This document shows positions 8,739 through 16,678 of a stretch of 64,000 bases of DNA, piece by piece. Position 1 is the first letter of the stretch. Each line of letters opens with the position of its first letter. The stretch lies in NCBI RefSeq assembly GCF_000194625.1, contig NC_015320.1, positions 1,472,612-1,536,611 on the forward strand. The letters are read 5' to 3'. The translations under genes and the position numbers were made by a program. The notes beneath the pieces are model-generated. The model was not told the origin of the DNA and did not search any database. It worked only from the letters and a program-made list of their open reading frames with translations. Origin of the DNA: Archaeoglobus veneficus SNP6. Lineage in GTDB: Archaea > Halobacteriota > Archaeoglobi > Archaeoglobales > Archaeoglobaceae.

Positions 8739-9971
8739 TCATAGCCCAAGCTCCTTTAAAAGCTGGGTGATACTGCCTACCGGCTTTGCATCGATTCCCA
8801 ATTCTCCGAGTTCGTCCTTACTCCTCAAACTGAGCACGTTGCTGGCTGAATTTAGCAGTTCCAGATTTCTTCTGTTTATGCTGCCAATGACAAAGCCTGT
8901 ATCAATAACCAGATCGCAACTTTCAGCAAGCTTCAGGGCTTTCTCGAATGCCTTATCGCCTATCTCCGTGTAAGGTCTCTCGCATACTGTGTTGAGAGCT
9001 GTGAGCTTTGCAACGCAGCAGTCAACGTCACCTTCGTGAACGACTCCAGCAGTGAAGGGTATACCCTTCTTCGCCAGCAATCGCATGATGTTGGCTCCAC
9101 TCCCCCCTCCGCAAACCACATGAACTCTTGTTTTTGTACTGCCATTTTTACAAGTTAGCTCAAAAGAGCCAATGGATGGATCAAACCTTGCGCTGCCCAC
9201 GTCGTATATATCTCCCACAACCTCTCCAGTTATTACCTCTTCCGGAAGGCCCTCCACGGCGATCCTTCCATCTCTGACCATAACGACTCTATCGCATATC
9301 CTCAAAGCAAGCTCAATATCGTGCGTCGTTAGCACTATCGCTATGCCCTTCTCGTTTGCTATTCTGCGGAGCAATAGCATTATCTCGACCTTGTGTTTTG
9401 CGTCGAGAAAGCTCGTTGGCTCGTCAAGGAGCATGATGCGAGGCTGTTGGGCTAAGGCTCTTGCTATCATAATTTTCTGTCTCTCTCCATCGCTCATCTC
9501 AGAAAATAGTTTATTTGCGAGGTTTTCGGCATTCACGAGTCTCAGAGACCCCATTACCGCCTCCACGTCTGCATCGTTGAGTCTCCCAATGGCATCGACA
9601 TATGGATACCTGCCCAGACTTACTACTTCAAATCCTGTAAGGAAGCCAGCATCGACTCTTTCCGTAAGTGTTATGGAAATGAGCTTTGCAAGTTCTCCCG
9701 GTTTTATCCCATGAACTTCCCGGCCATCAACGTAAACAGCCCCTCCCAGAGGTTTCAGACCTGCTGCAAGGGTCTTGAGCAGAGTGGACTTTCCGCTACC
9801 GTTTGGGCCGAGAATGCCGAGAATTTCTCCAGCTCTGACCTCGAAAGAAACATTCTTCAGAATTTCGTTTGTGTAACCAACGGAGAGGCCGGCAGCGTTC
9901 ATGCTGCTGTTATTCGTGCTGCACACATTCCCCACACTACCCCTTGCAGTCTTTACGCGTTCAATCTTCAT
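8739..9971 (-). CDS. btuD: ABC importer ATPase, BtuD/FecE type, with C-terminal extension
   Basis: Residues 25-260 are a FecE/BtuD-like ATPase: Walker A GPNGSGKST at 55-63, signature MSDGERQ, Walker B IMLLDEPTSFLDA and switch histidine TTHD. Residues from about 265 to 410 form a separate domain (VHVVCGGGSGANIMRLL, VIDTGFVIGSINRRNLELL) absent from standard BtuD. The gene is last in the operon substrate-binding protein, permease, ATPase. AAGGTG precedes the ATG. The likely cargo is a corrinoid, given cobN next door, but iron-siderophore uptake is an equally family-consistent alternative. Confidence 0.85.
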   Translation of the reverse strand: MKIERVKTARGSVGNVCSTNNSSMNAAGLSVGYTNEILKNVSFEVRAGEILGILGPNGSGKSTLLKTLAAGLKPLGGAVYVDGREVHGIKPGELAKLISITLTERVDAGFLTGFEVVSLGRYPYVDAIGRLNDADVEAVMGSLRLVNAENLANKLFSEMSDGERQKIMIARALAQQPRIMLLDEPTSFLDAKHKVEIMLLLRRIANEKGIAIVLTTHDIELALRICDRVVMVRDGRIAVEGLPEEVITGEVVGDIYDVGSARFDPSIGSFELTCKNGSTKTRVHVVCGGGSGANIMRLLAKKGIPFTAGVVHEGDVDCCVAKLTALNTVCERPYTEIGDKAFEKALKLAESCDLVIDTGFVIGSINRRNLELLNSASNVLSLRSKDELGELGIDAKPVGSITQLLKELGL

Positions 9972-10001
9972 ATTCTACACCTTCGATGTCTCCAAACTTC
10001 A

Positions 10002-10973
10002 TCACACTCTCTTCCTCCTCATGACAAGGAATATGACAATTGGAGCGCCGAATATCGACGTTATCACACTCACAGGCAGCTCGATTGGAGAGAGAAGTGC
10101 TCTCGCAACCACATCACATAACACCGCAATCGATGCCCCGAGTAGAATTGTCGCAGGAGTTAAAATCCTGTGATCTGAAGTCCTGAACAGCAGCCTTGCG
10201 ATGTGTGGCGTTGCAAGCCCTATGAAAGCAACAACGCCGGAAAAAGCCGTTACAAGAGATGCGAGAAAGCTCGAAGTCGCAACTACAGCGATCCTGAGGA
10301 GTCTAACATCAACGCCCATGCTTCTGGCGTAGTCCTCCCCGAGCAGCATCGCATTGAGGGGTTTTGATAGCAGGAACGTAAGCACAAAAACTGGAATTGA
10401 GAGTGTGAAAAGAACTCGCAAATCGTCCCACGTTATTCCAGAAAAGCTCCCGAATGTCCATAGAACAAACTCATGAACCTTCTCGCTCTCAGCGAGAGTT
10501 ATTAAAATCCTCTCGAAGGCTGAAAATACATAGCCGAGCATGAGACCCGCAATGAGCAGGGTTACGGCACTTCTCACCCTCGCGGCGATGTAGAGGATAA
10601 GGACAGTTGCAATCGCTGAACCTGCAAAGGCCGCACCCACAATTCCGTAACCCGCTCCAATGCCCGCGAGTATGTAGAGTGCTACACCAAAAGCTGCCGC
10701 GGAGGATATGCCAAGAACATATGGACCTGCGAGGGGGTTGCGGAAGTACGTCTGCAAAAGCAAACCGCTGACGGCTAATGCAGCGCCTCCAAAAAACGCT
10801 CCGAGTGTTCGGGGCATGCGAACATTTAGGATGATATAGCCCTTCATATTCTCCTTTCCATGCAGAGTGTCCATCAGGTCTCCAAGACCAGCATCTACCG
10901 AACCGACCAATATGCCTGAAATTAAGGAAAGAACGGCAATAAAAGACAATAGAGTGAAAACAATGGCCCTCAT
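10002..10973 (-). CDS. btuC: ABC importer permease, BtuC/FecCD family
   Basis: This 323-residue integral membrane protein has the FecCD family hallmarks: RMPRTLGAFFGGAALAVSG near residue 52, NPLAGPYVLGISSAAAFG, and GVVAFIGLATPHIARLL with the cytoplasmic coupling region followed by PIELPVSVITSIFGAPIVIFL. Members pass vitamin B12, heme or iron chelates through the membrane as dimers with two ATPases. It starts one base after the stop codon of the binding-protein gene and is followed by the ATPase gene 30 bases later, a complete importer operon. Confidence 0.9.
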   Translation of the reverse strand: MRAIVFTLLSFIAVLSLISGILVGSVDAGLGDLMDTLHGKENMKGYIILNVRMPRTLGAFFGGAALAVSGLLLQTYFRNPLAGPYVLGISSAAAFGVALYILAGIGAGYGIVGAAFAGSAIATVLILYIAARVRSAVTLLIAGLMLGYVFSAFERILITLAESEKVHEFVLWTFGSFSGITWDDLRVLFTLSIPVFVLTFLLSKPLNAMLLGEDYARSMGVDVRLLRIAVVATSSFLASLVTAFSGVVAFIGLATPHIARLLFRTSDHRILTPATILLGASIAVLCDVVARALLSPIELPVSVITSIFGAPIVIFLVMRRKRV

Positions 10974-10974
10974 C

Positions 10975-12063
10975 CTACGACAGCCTTACAAAGAACCTTG
11001 GAGTGTAGCCCTTGAAGAGGTCAGGGTGTGCTATGGCGGCAAGGTCTTTGATTACTACATCCGTATGCAGTAATCCAAGCTGCCAGTAGTCTGGCGTTAT
11101 ATTGTAAATTCTTCCTTCCCTGAATACTTTAAGGTCTGCAAGCCTGCTGTCTATGTCCTCGATGTCCTTCAAACTTTTGACCCTGTAAGACGAATAGACC
11201 ATTACATCAGCCTTCTCACCCCTCACAAGCAGGTCTTCGAGACTTATGACTTCGCTGCCTGTACCCGGCATGTTGAAGAGGTAGTTGCAGCCCGCGTATT
11301 CAGCCATCTTCGCCACGTAGCTGTCACCCCTCGGAACGTACACCTTGCCCCGGTATATTGTTGCCCACAGGAGATTCACCTTCTCTGTCGAATTCACAGT
11401 ATTCCTTATCGCTTTAACGTTCTCCTCAATCCTGCTGAAGTACTTCTCTGCTTCATCTTCTTTATCAAGCAAGGCTGCAAAGAACTTGACCCACTCAGCC
11501 CTCGCGAGAGGGTCTTTTTCGAGCCACTCGCTGTTAGCAATATACGGAATTCCCAGTTCTTCAAGCTTGTTCTTAACCTCCTCGTTGTAACCGGAAACGC
11601 AGACCACGAGGTCAGGATGCAGCTCTATGAGCTTCTCGTAGTCCGGAGCCTTCGAAGAACCAAGGTCGATGATTTCTCCCGATTTGAGTTTCTTTGCGAC
11701 GTCAGAGAAGTAAACTTTGTACTTTCCGCCGTACGTGTAGCCCACGACACAATCTGTTGCATTTATTGCCTCAAGCAAAGCGAGATGAGTCGAAGACATT
11801 ACAACAAGCCTTTTCACCGGGACTTTTATCGCTATACCTTCTAAATCCGGCCTTTTGTCGTGGTAGAGAATGTACATTTTCCAGATATTGCCATCCTTTA
11901 CCTTCAGAACCTTGTAATCCCCATGGTACTCTATGGCAAAGTTTTCCGCATACTTCACGAGTTCTGAGTTGCCTGCAACCTGCTGCTTTTCAGCGCATCC
12001 TGCTGCAACTACAGCAAGTACCAGTATCTCAATGAAAACCTTTAACGTCTTGTTCGATATCAT
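10975..12063 (-). CDS. btuF: ABC importer substrate-binding lipoprotein, BtuF/FecB type
   Basis: The product begins MISNKTLKVFIEILVLAVVAAGC, a lipoprotein signal with lipobox VAAGC, then a class III periplasmic-binding fold (VKRLVVMSSTHLALLEAINATDCVVGYT, PDLVVCVSGYN, EELGIPYIA). Such proteins hold chelates between two lobes outside the membrane. The open frame extends much further upstream, but a TATA box CTTATATC at 12086-12093 is centred 26 bases before the ATG at 12063, which indicates a leaderless transcript starting here. An ATG at 12069 is the alternative. It is the first gene of the importer operon. Confidence 0.85.
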   Translation of the reverse strand: MISNKTLKVFIEILVLAVVAAGCAEKQQVAGNSELVKYAENFAIEYHGDYKVLKVKDGNIWKMYILYHDKRPDLEGIAIKVPVKRLVVMSSTHLALLEAINATDCVVGYTYGGKYKVYFSDVAKKLKSGEIIDLGSSKAPDYEKLIELHPDLVVCVSGYNEEVKNKLEELGIPYIANSEWLEKDPLARAEWVKFFAALLDKEDEAEKYFSRIEENVKAIRNTVNSTEKVNLLWATIYRGKVYVPRGDSYVAKMAEYAGCNYLFNMPGTGSEVISLEDLLVRGEKADVMVYSSYRVKSLKDIEDIDSRLADLKVFREGRIYNITPDYWQLGLLHTDVVIKDLAAIAHPDLFKGYTPRFFVRLS

Positions 12064-12085
12064 TGACATTGCGTCAAACATACTT

Positions 12086-12093
12086 GATATAAG
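12086..12093 (-). promoter_or_regulatory. TATA box of the importer operon
   Basis: CTTATATC preceded by a purine-rich BRE-like CGAAATC lies with its centre 26 bases before the ATG at 12063. That is the archaeal TATA-to-start spacing, so the operon is probably transcribed without a leader. Confidence 0.55.
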
Positions 12094-12187
12094 GATTTCG
12101 ATGTGCCAGCACAGTACTACCCCTATCGTACTACCAGCAGCCAACGCAGACAAAGAAAATAAATAGACTGCAGTGAGATCGATATCC

Positions 12188-12739
12188 ATGCAGAGAGACG
12201 AAGCTCTTTCCATTCTCAAAAAGTACGTGAAAGACGAGAAGCTCGTCAAACACTGCATCGCTACTGCTGCAATAATGCGAGAAGTTGCTGAGGAGCTTGG
12301 AGAAAACGCGGACAAGTGGGAGCTCATTGGAATTCTGCACGACATAGACTACGAAGTTGTGGAAGGGGACATGCAGAAGCACGGCCCGACAGGTTACGAG
12401 ATTCTCAAGGAGCATGGAGTCGATGAGGAGATAGCAGAGGTCGTGAAGAGACACAATCACACCCTGTTCGGCGACTACGAAAAGCCGGTCGAAATTGCTT
12501 TACAGGCAGCAGACAGCGTCTCCGGGCTCATTATAGCGTGTGCACTTGTGAAGGGTGGCAAGATTACGGATGTGACTCCGAAGACCGTAAAGAAGAAGTT
12601 TAAAGAGAAGAGCTTTGCCGCTGGCTGTGACAGAGATAGGATCAGGCAGGCTGAAAGGCTCGGCTTTGAACTGCCGAAGTTCTACGAGATCGCCATAAGG
12701 GGGCTTGTCAAGGTTAAGGATGAGCTTGGTTTGCATTAG
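12188..12739 (+). CDS. HD-domain phosphohydrolase
   Basis: This 183-residue protein carries an HDIG-type HD domain: His in VKHCIATAAIM, HDID near residue 52, and downstream HNHTLFG, with TGYEILKEHG between them. These residues hold one or two metal ions and hydrolyse phosphomonoesters or nucleotides; the substrate is not known. The ATG at 12188 (MQRDEAL) is favoured because the AT-rich box AAAATAAATAGA lies about 27 bases upstream; a GTG at 12173 is in frame. Its 3' end overlaps the convergent DHPS-like gene by 26 bases. Confidence 0.8.
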   Translation: MQRDEALSILKKYVKDEKLVKHCIATAAIMREVAEELGENADKWELIGILHDIDYEVVEGDMQKHGPTGYEILKEHGVDEEIAEVVKRHNHTLFGDYEKPVEIALQAADSVSGLIIACALVKGGKITDVTPKTVKKKFKEKSFAAGCDRDRIRQAERLGFELPKFYEIAIRGLVKVKDELGLH

Positions 12740-14156
12740 TGTAAATCCCAAAATTCAACTCAGCATCCTGTACATAGTTCTTACCGAGCATTGCTGCGAT
12801 CTCCGCTTTTTTTAGCTCCCTTCCTAAATACGCTGCGTGATCAAGGCGTGAAACGAGGCCTTTTGCGATTACCGTATCGGCAATACTCTTCGCATCCCCC
12901 ACAACCGTCAGCTTTTCGTGACTGCAGACAACTTTGCCGTTGTAAATCCATATTCTGAAGTCACCCATCGGATCTCTTTCGAACCTCCCGGGCTTTGCCT
13001 CGACTGCATTCTCAGGTTTGCACGTTTCGTAGATTACTTTCTCCTTCAAAGCAAGGAGGTTGAAGCCCAGATCTTTTGGAGGAGTCCTGCGAAGTTTGGC
13101 AGCCTTAGCCATGTAGCTCGCGACTCTCAGCTCCCTAATGCAGCCTCTCGTTTTCGGGCTCGCTTCCGTAGTAAACAGCAGATCTACTCCAATCTCCTCG
13201 GCCATAAAGGCAAGCAAAGCGTTCATCCCAATCGAATCTGCATCGCTCAACTCCGTTACGTTCCCCACACCAAACAGGAGGGGAGTTTCAGCATCAAGCT
13301 GTCTGAAATGAATATACCTCATAATAGATTCTGCTGTCTTGAGGGGAGCATCAAGGATACAGTCTGCTATCACCTTCTCCGTATGCTTTTTTGCAAACTC
13401 TACAAGCTTCACGAGTTTTCCAACATCTCTCTCAACCACTACAACCGCCGCGTTACCGATCTTCTCGAGGGCTCTGATATTCTCCCCTCCAACACTCATA
13501 ACCATGTGCACTCCCGCTTTAACACAGGCTTCGATTATCTTCTCGCTGAAGGTATCAACACTCACGGCATTACAGTAATCAAGAGCAACCTTTACCGACT
13601 TGACAGCGCTGTCAACATCGCATTCGAGAGGAATGCCTATATCCACTATATCAGCCCCGCTCTCTAAATAGTATTCAATCCGCTGAATGAGCTCGTCCCT
13701 CGAAAGTACTGGCGCGTCAACTATCTCTGCAACTACTTTCATTCTCGAGTTGCGACCAACCTTAATACTGCCGATTTCAAACGCATAATCTTCAATTCCG
13801 TCAACTGCCGAGATGTTCTCCTCCGCCATAACAGCATTCAATAGCCTGCACGCCGGAGTTTCGTGGGACAGTTCGATGCGGTCGATGTTCCTCAAAACCA
13901 TTGCAAGATCGGCTGCGTGTATCGGGCCAAGCCTTATCTTTACTCCTCTCTCCCTCTCCAGCTTCTCCCAATCTCCCCTGGCAAGGCCGGGAACGAGAAC
14001 GAGGTCGTAACCATTTAAGTCAATATCTTTGAGGTGAGATGGCGTGATGAACGCAGCGACATCAACGTTTGTAACGTAGACATCACAATCATAGCCTTTA
14101 ACCGCCCTTCTCACATCCTTTTCTGCAAGTCTGCCGGTAACTGCGAGAATCCGCAT
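12714..14156 (-). CDS. Dihydropteroate synthase-like protein of archaeal type
   Basis: About 480 residues. An N-terminal Rossmann-like part (MRILAVTGRLAEKDVRRAV, DLVLVPGLARGDW) precedes a TIM-barrel with DHPS features (ESGADIVDIGIPLE, AVSVDTFSEKIIEACVKAGVHMV, FGVGNVTELSDADSIGMNALLAFMAEE). This is the archaeal DHPS-related family (the TIGR00284 type), thought to act in pterin or methanopterin metabolism, but its reaction is not proven. The ATG at 14156 is chosen over the upstream frame start at 14195 because the recognised family start is MRILAVTGR. Convergent overlap with the HD gene. Confidence 0.78.
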   Translation of the reverse strand: MRILAVTGRLAEKDVRRAVKGYDCDVYVTNVDVAAFITPSHLKDIDLNGYDLVLVPGLARGDWEKLERERGVKIRLGPIHAADLAMVLRNIDRIELSHETPACRLLNAVMAEENISAVDGIEDYAFEIGSIKVGRNSRMKVVAEIVDAPVLSRDELIQRIEYYLESGADIVDIGIPLECDVDSAVKSVKVALDYCNAVSVDTFSEKIIEACVKAGVHMVMSVGGENIRALEKIGNAAVVVVERDVGKLVKLVEFAKKHTEKVIADCILDAPLKTAESIMRYIHFRQLDAETPLLFGVGNVTELSDADSIGMNALLAFMAEEIGVDLLFTTEASPKTRGCIRELRVASYMAKAAKLRRTPPKDLGFNLLALKEKVIYETCKPENAVEAKPGRFERDPMGDFRIWIYNGKVVCSHEKLTVVGDAKSIADTVIAKGLVSRLDHAAYLGRELKKAEIAAMLGKNYVQDAELNFGIYTNANQAHP

Positions 14157-14221
14157 GAGTTCATGTTCTCTCAATCTGAAAAATACTTTGCCCACATTTT
14201 TTAATAACCCACGCCATTAGA

Positions 14222-14878
14222 ATGCGCATGCTCATAGCAGACCTTCATGTTCATTCCGACCACAGCAATGATGGGCTGGATAGTATCAAAGCTCTCATAG
14301 CTGCTGCTCTCGAAAAAGGGCTCAACTGCATATCAATTACTGATCACAATACCGTAAACGGTTCTCTCGAAGCGATTGAGTACGTTGAAGAAGAAGGGCT
14401 TCCAATTCTCATAATTCCAGGAGTGGAAATATCAACAAGCGATGGTCACCTGCTCGCTTACGGTATAACTGAGGACGTGGATCCAGGCATGAGCATGAAA
14501 GAAACGGCAATTGCAGTAAAAAAGCTTGGGGGTGTCACGGCAATGGCCCACCCATTCCAGTTTTACAGGCACGGAATTGTCAGGTTCTGGAAAGCGATAG
14601 ACGTCGTTGATGCCGTTGAAATATTTAACGCAAAGTTTTATATAGGGTTATGCAACGTTATGTCAGGTATTATCGCGGAGAAGTACCACAAGCCAGGCAT
14701 CGCGGGAAGCGATGCCCATAGCAGAAGTGCGGTAGGGTATGGAATAACGGTAATTGACGCTTTCGACGTGTCTTCCGCGCTCCATAGTATAAAAAAAGGC
14801 AAAACTTGCGTGAAGGGCAGGCGAATTCCGATATCCCTCCAGATTCGCACAACCCTCGAGAAACTGAAGAGAGGTTAA
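14222..14878 (+). CDS. PHP-domain metal-dependent phosphoesterase
   Basis: The protein begins MRMLIADLHVHSDHSNDGLDS with the first PHP metal motif HxH, followed by ISITDHNTVNGS, PGVEIST, AMAHPFQF and GSDAHSRSAVG, the ordered His/Asp/Glu set of a PHP hydrolase. These enzymes cleave phosphate esters, including nucleotides and histidinol phosphate; the substrate here is unknown. A TATA-like TTTTTTAATAA about 20-28 bases upstream suggests a leaderless start at 14222 (or 14228). The KaiC-like gene follows after four bases, so the two are probably co-transcribed. Confidence 0.85.
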   Translation: MRMLIADLHVHSDHSNDGLDSIKALIAAALEKGLNCISITDHNTVNGSLEAIEYVEEEGLPILIIPGVEISTSDGHLLAYGITEDVDPGMSMKETAIAVKKLGGVTAMAHPFQFYRHGIVRFWKAIDVVDAVEIFNAKFYIGLCNVMSGIIAEKYHKPGIAGSDAHSRSAVGYGITVIDAFDVSSALHSIKKGKTCVKGRRIPISLQIRTTLEKLKRG

Positions 14879-14882
14879 GCAG

Positions 14883-15608
14883 ATGGAGATAGAGCGAGTT
14901 GGGACTGGTGTTCCAGGGCTTGACACATTTATGGGGGGCGGGATACCAAAAGGTATCGATGTTGTGGTCCACGGTGATCCGGGGAGTGGAAAGACTTCCT
15001 TTGCAATTCAGTTTGCAAAAAATGGGCTGGAGAACGGTGAAAGTTGCATATTCGTCGAACTCGATATTCTACCGGGAGAACTCAGGAAAAAAATGCACAT
15101 GTTAGGACTTGATGCAGAGAAGTACGAGGAAGACGGCAGACTAATCATTGTTGACGGTGTGAGCGGAAAAAGAGTCGGAACGTGTAGCAGAGAGAGATAC
15201 GTTATAAAAGATCCGAGAGACCTCAACTCCATCGCAAAGACCATAAGCGATGCAAGACAGTATCTCGGAGAGGGTGGAAGAATAATAATTGATTCGTGGG
15301 CGTCCATAGCATTGAACTTTACAAGCGAGTATAGGGGGCTTATAAGGTTTACAGAGGCTTTTGTAGTGGAATCACGAAATTCAAACTACACCACCCTTCT
15401 CATAACGGATTTTTCGGTGGAAGACAGGTTGATGAAGATTCTGAGGCACATAGCCTCAGGCTATATAGAGTTCCTAACGAGGTTTGAAGGAAATTCAAAA
15501 CGCAGATACATTCTGATACACAATCTCAGATTTACTTCCCACGTCGAGACACCGATTCCGTACACAATAAACAGCAAAGGACTAAGAGTTATTGAAAGTA
15601 GACTTTAG
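14883..15608 (+). CDS. KaiC/RadA-like RecA-fold ATPase
   Basis: This 241-residue, single-domain RecA-fold ATPase has the KaiC opening RVGTGVPGLDTFMGGGIPKG, Walker A GDPGSGKTS at 31-39 and Walker B GGRIIIDSWAS. There is one domain only, in contrast to the double-domain clock KaiC. Archaeal members are linked to signalling and motility (ArlH-like) or to DNA repair, and the role here is not known. GAGGTTAAG precedes the ATG. It follows the PHP gene closely and its end overlaps the convergent trm10 gene by 27 bases. Confidence 0.82.
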   Translation: MEIERVGTGVPGLDTFMGGGIPKGIDVVVHGDPGSGKTSFAIQFAKNGLENGESCIFVELDILPGELRKKMHMLGLDAEKYEEDGRLIIVDGVSGKRVGTCSRERYVIKDPRDLNSIAKTISDARQYLGEGGRIIIDSWASIALNFTSEYRGLIRFTEAFVVESRNSNYTTLLITDFSVEDRLMKILRHIASGYIEFLTRFEGNSKRRYILIHNLRFTSHVETPIPYTINSKGLRVIESRL

Positions 15609-16619
15609 AATGTATCTGTTCTTCCTGCTGTCGTAGCTCGAATTTGCCACTATTTCGTCAACGATCCTATCATCCACAACAACAAATTCAAGCTGTCTGC
15701 ACACTTCGAAAAAGTCTTTCCAGCCGAGGTTCAGCCAGTTAAATTCTGCAAAGGTAGACTTCTTGACAAGTCTGAACGGTCTTGACGTGTCAACTCGTAT
15801 CGTGTATTTGGGAAGCTCCTTTTTCAGTCGCCATCTGGCAACAACGTGACTCTGAACAGCCCTTATTGCATCCTCAATGTATTCTCCATCGAGAACAGTT
15901 CTTAGAATTATCTCGGTTATGCTGTTGATTCTGTCCGGCACCCCAATGACATCACCCCTAAGAAGTATCTTTCTCGCCTCGAAGTCGATTCCAGCTTTTT
16001 CGAGCCTCTTTCCTATTTCAGTCGTCAGACCTTTCTTGTTGCCGGACATGTCAACTATTCCTCCGATTATGTAGCAGTCAGCTCTCTGGCCATCAAAAAC
16101 GTTTTCAGCGTTTGGATCGAGAAGAATGACTTTATCAAACCTCTTTTCTGTGAGGAAATCCTCGAGAGACGAATAGTACAACACGTTTAGCTCCTCAAAT
16201 CTCGCTCCAGTTATTACCATCTTTTCATCCCACATGAACTCCCTCACGACGCCCAGCGCGCACTTGAGCTGGAGAACGAGCTTTTTCCTTTCCTTTTCGC
16301 TGTGGAGGTGGAAGTATGAACAGTCAACGGCTATGTAGGGAAACCTGTACTTTCTACATTTCTCAACGAGTTCTTTGCCCGTCAGGATGACTTCATCACA
16401 TCCACTTGTACTGCTCGCATCACCAACGTACGCTTGGGCTGGCTCGTTCAGGAAGTTGCCATTCAGATCTATAGAGCATCTGCAGCCTTTCGCCCTACAA
16501 ACAACAGCTTTTCCAGTGGCGACGAGTACAGCAAGCTTTTGCAGGCTTTTCTCCGGTCCCCAGATTCTCTCGATTCCTCTCTCCCTGAGAAGTTCTGCAA
16601 ACACGTCCCTGAGTCTCAC
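15582..16619 (-). CDS. trm10: tRNA m1 position-9 methyltransferase, archaeal Trm10 type
   Basis: The 345-residue product has the SPOUT/Trm10 core: YRFPYIAVDCSYFHLHSEKERKKL, then the knot region ADCYIIGGIVDMSGNKKG followed by a basic stretch and the C-terminal LKKELPKYTIRVD. Trm10 methylates N1 of purine 9 in tRNA using SAM; archaeal members differ in choosing G9, A9 or both, which cannot be told here. The N-terminal region includes CRAKGCRCSID, a possible metal or RNA-binding Cys cluster. It lies 60 bases downstream of the secretion ATPase gene on the same strand. Confidence 0.82.
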   Translation of the reverse strand: MRLRDVFAELLRERGIERIWGPEKSLQKLAVLVATGKAVVCRAKGCRCSIDLNGNFLNEPAQAYVGDASSTSGCDEVILTGKELVEKCRKYRFPYIAVDCSYFHLHSEKERKKLVLQLKCALGVVREFMWDEKMVITGARFEELNVLYYSSLEDFLTEKRFDKVILLDPNAENVFDGQRADCYIIGGIVDMSGNKKGLTTEIGKRLEKAGIDFEARKILLRGDVIGVPDRINSITEIILRTVLDGEYIEDAIRAVQSHVVARWRLKKELPKYTIRVDTSRPFRLVKKSTFAEFNWLNLGWKDFFEVCRQLEFVVVDDRIVDEIVANSSYDSRKNRYILKSTFNNS

Positions 16620-16678
16620 GGCAGTAGGGTTGAGAGAAGGGGTATTCTTTTTTACGCTCTATACTTGCTCTCAAAACC

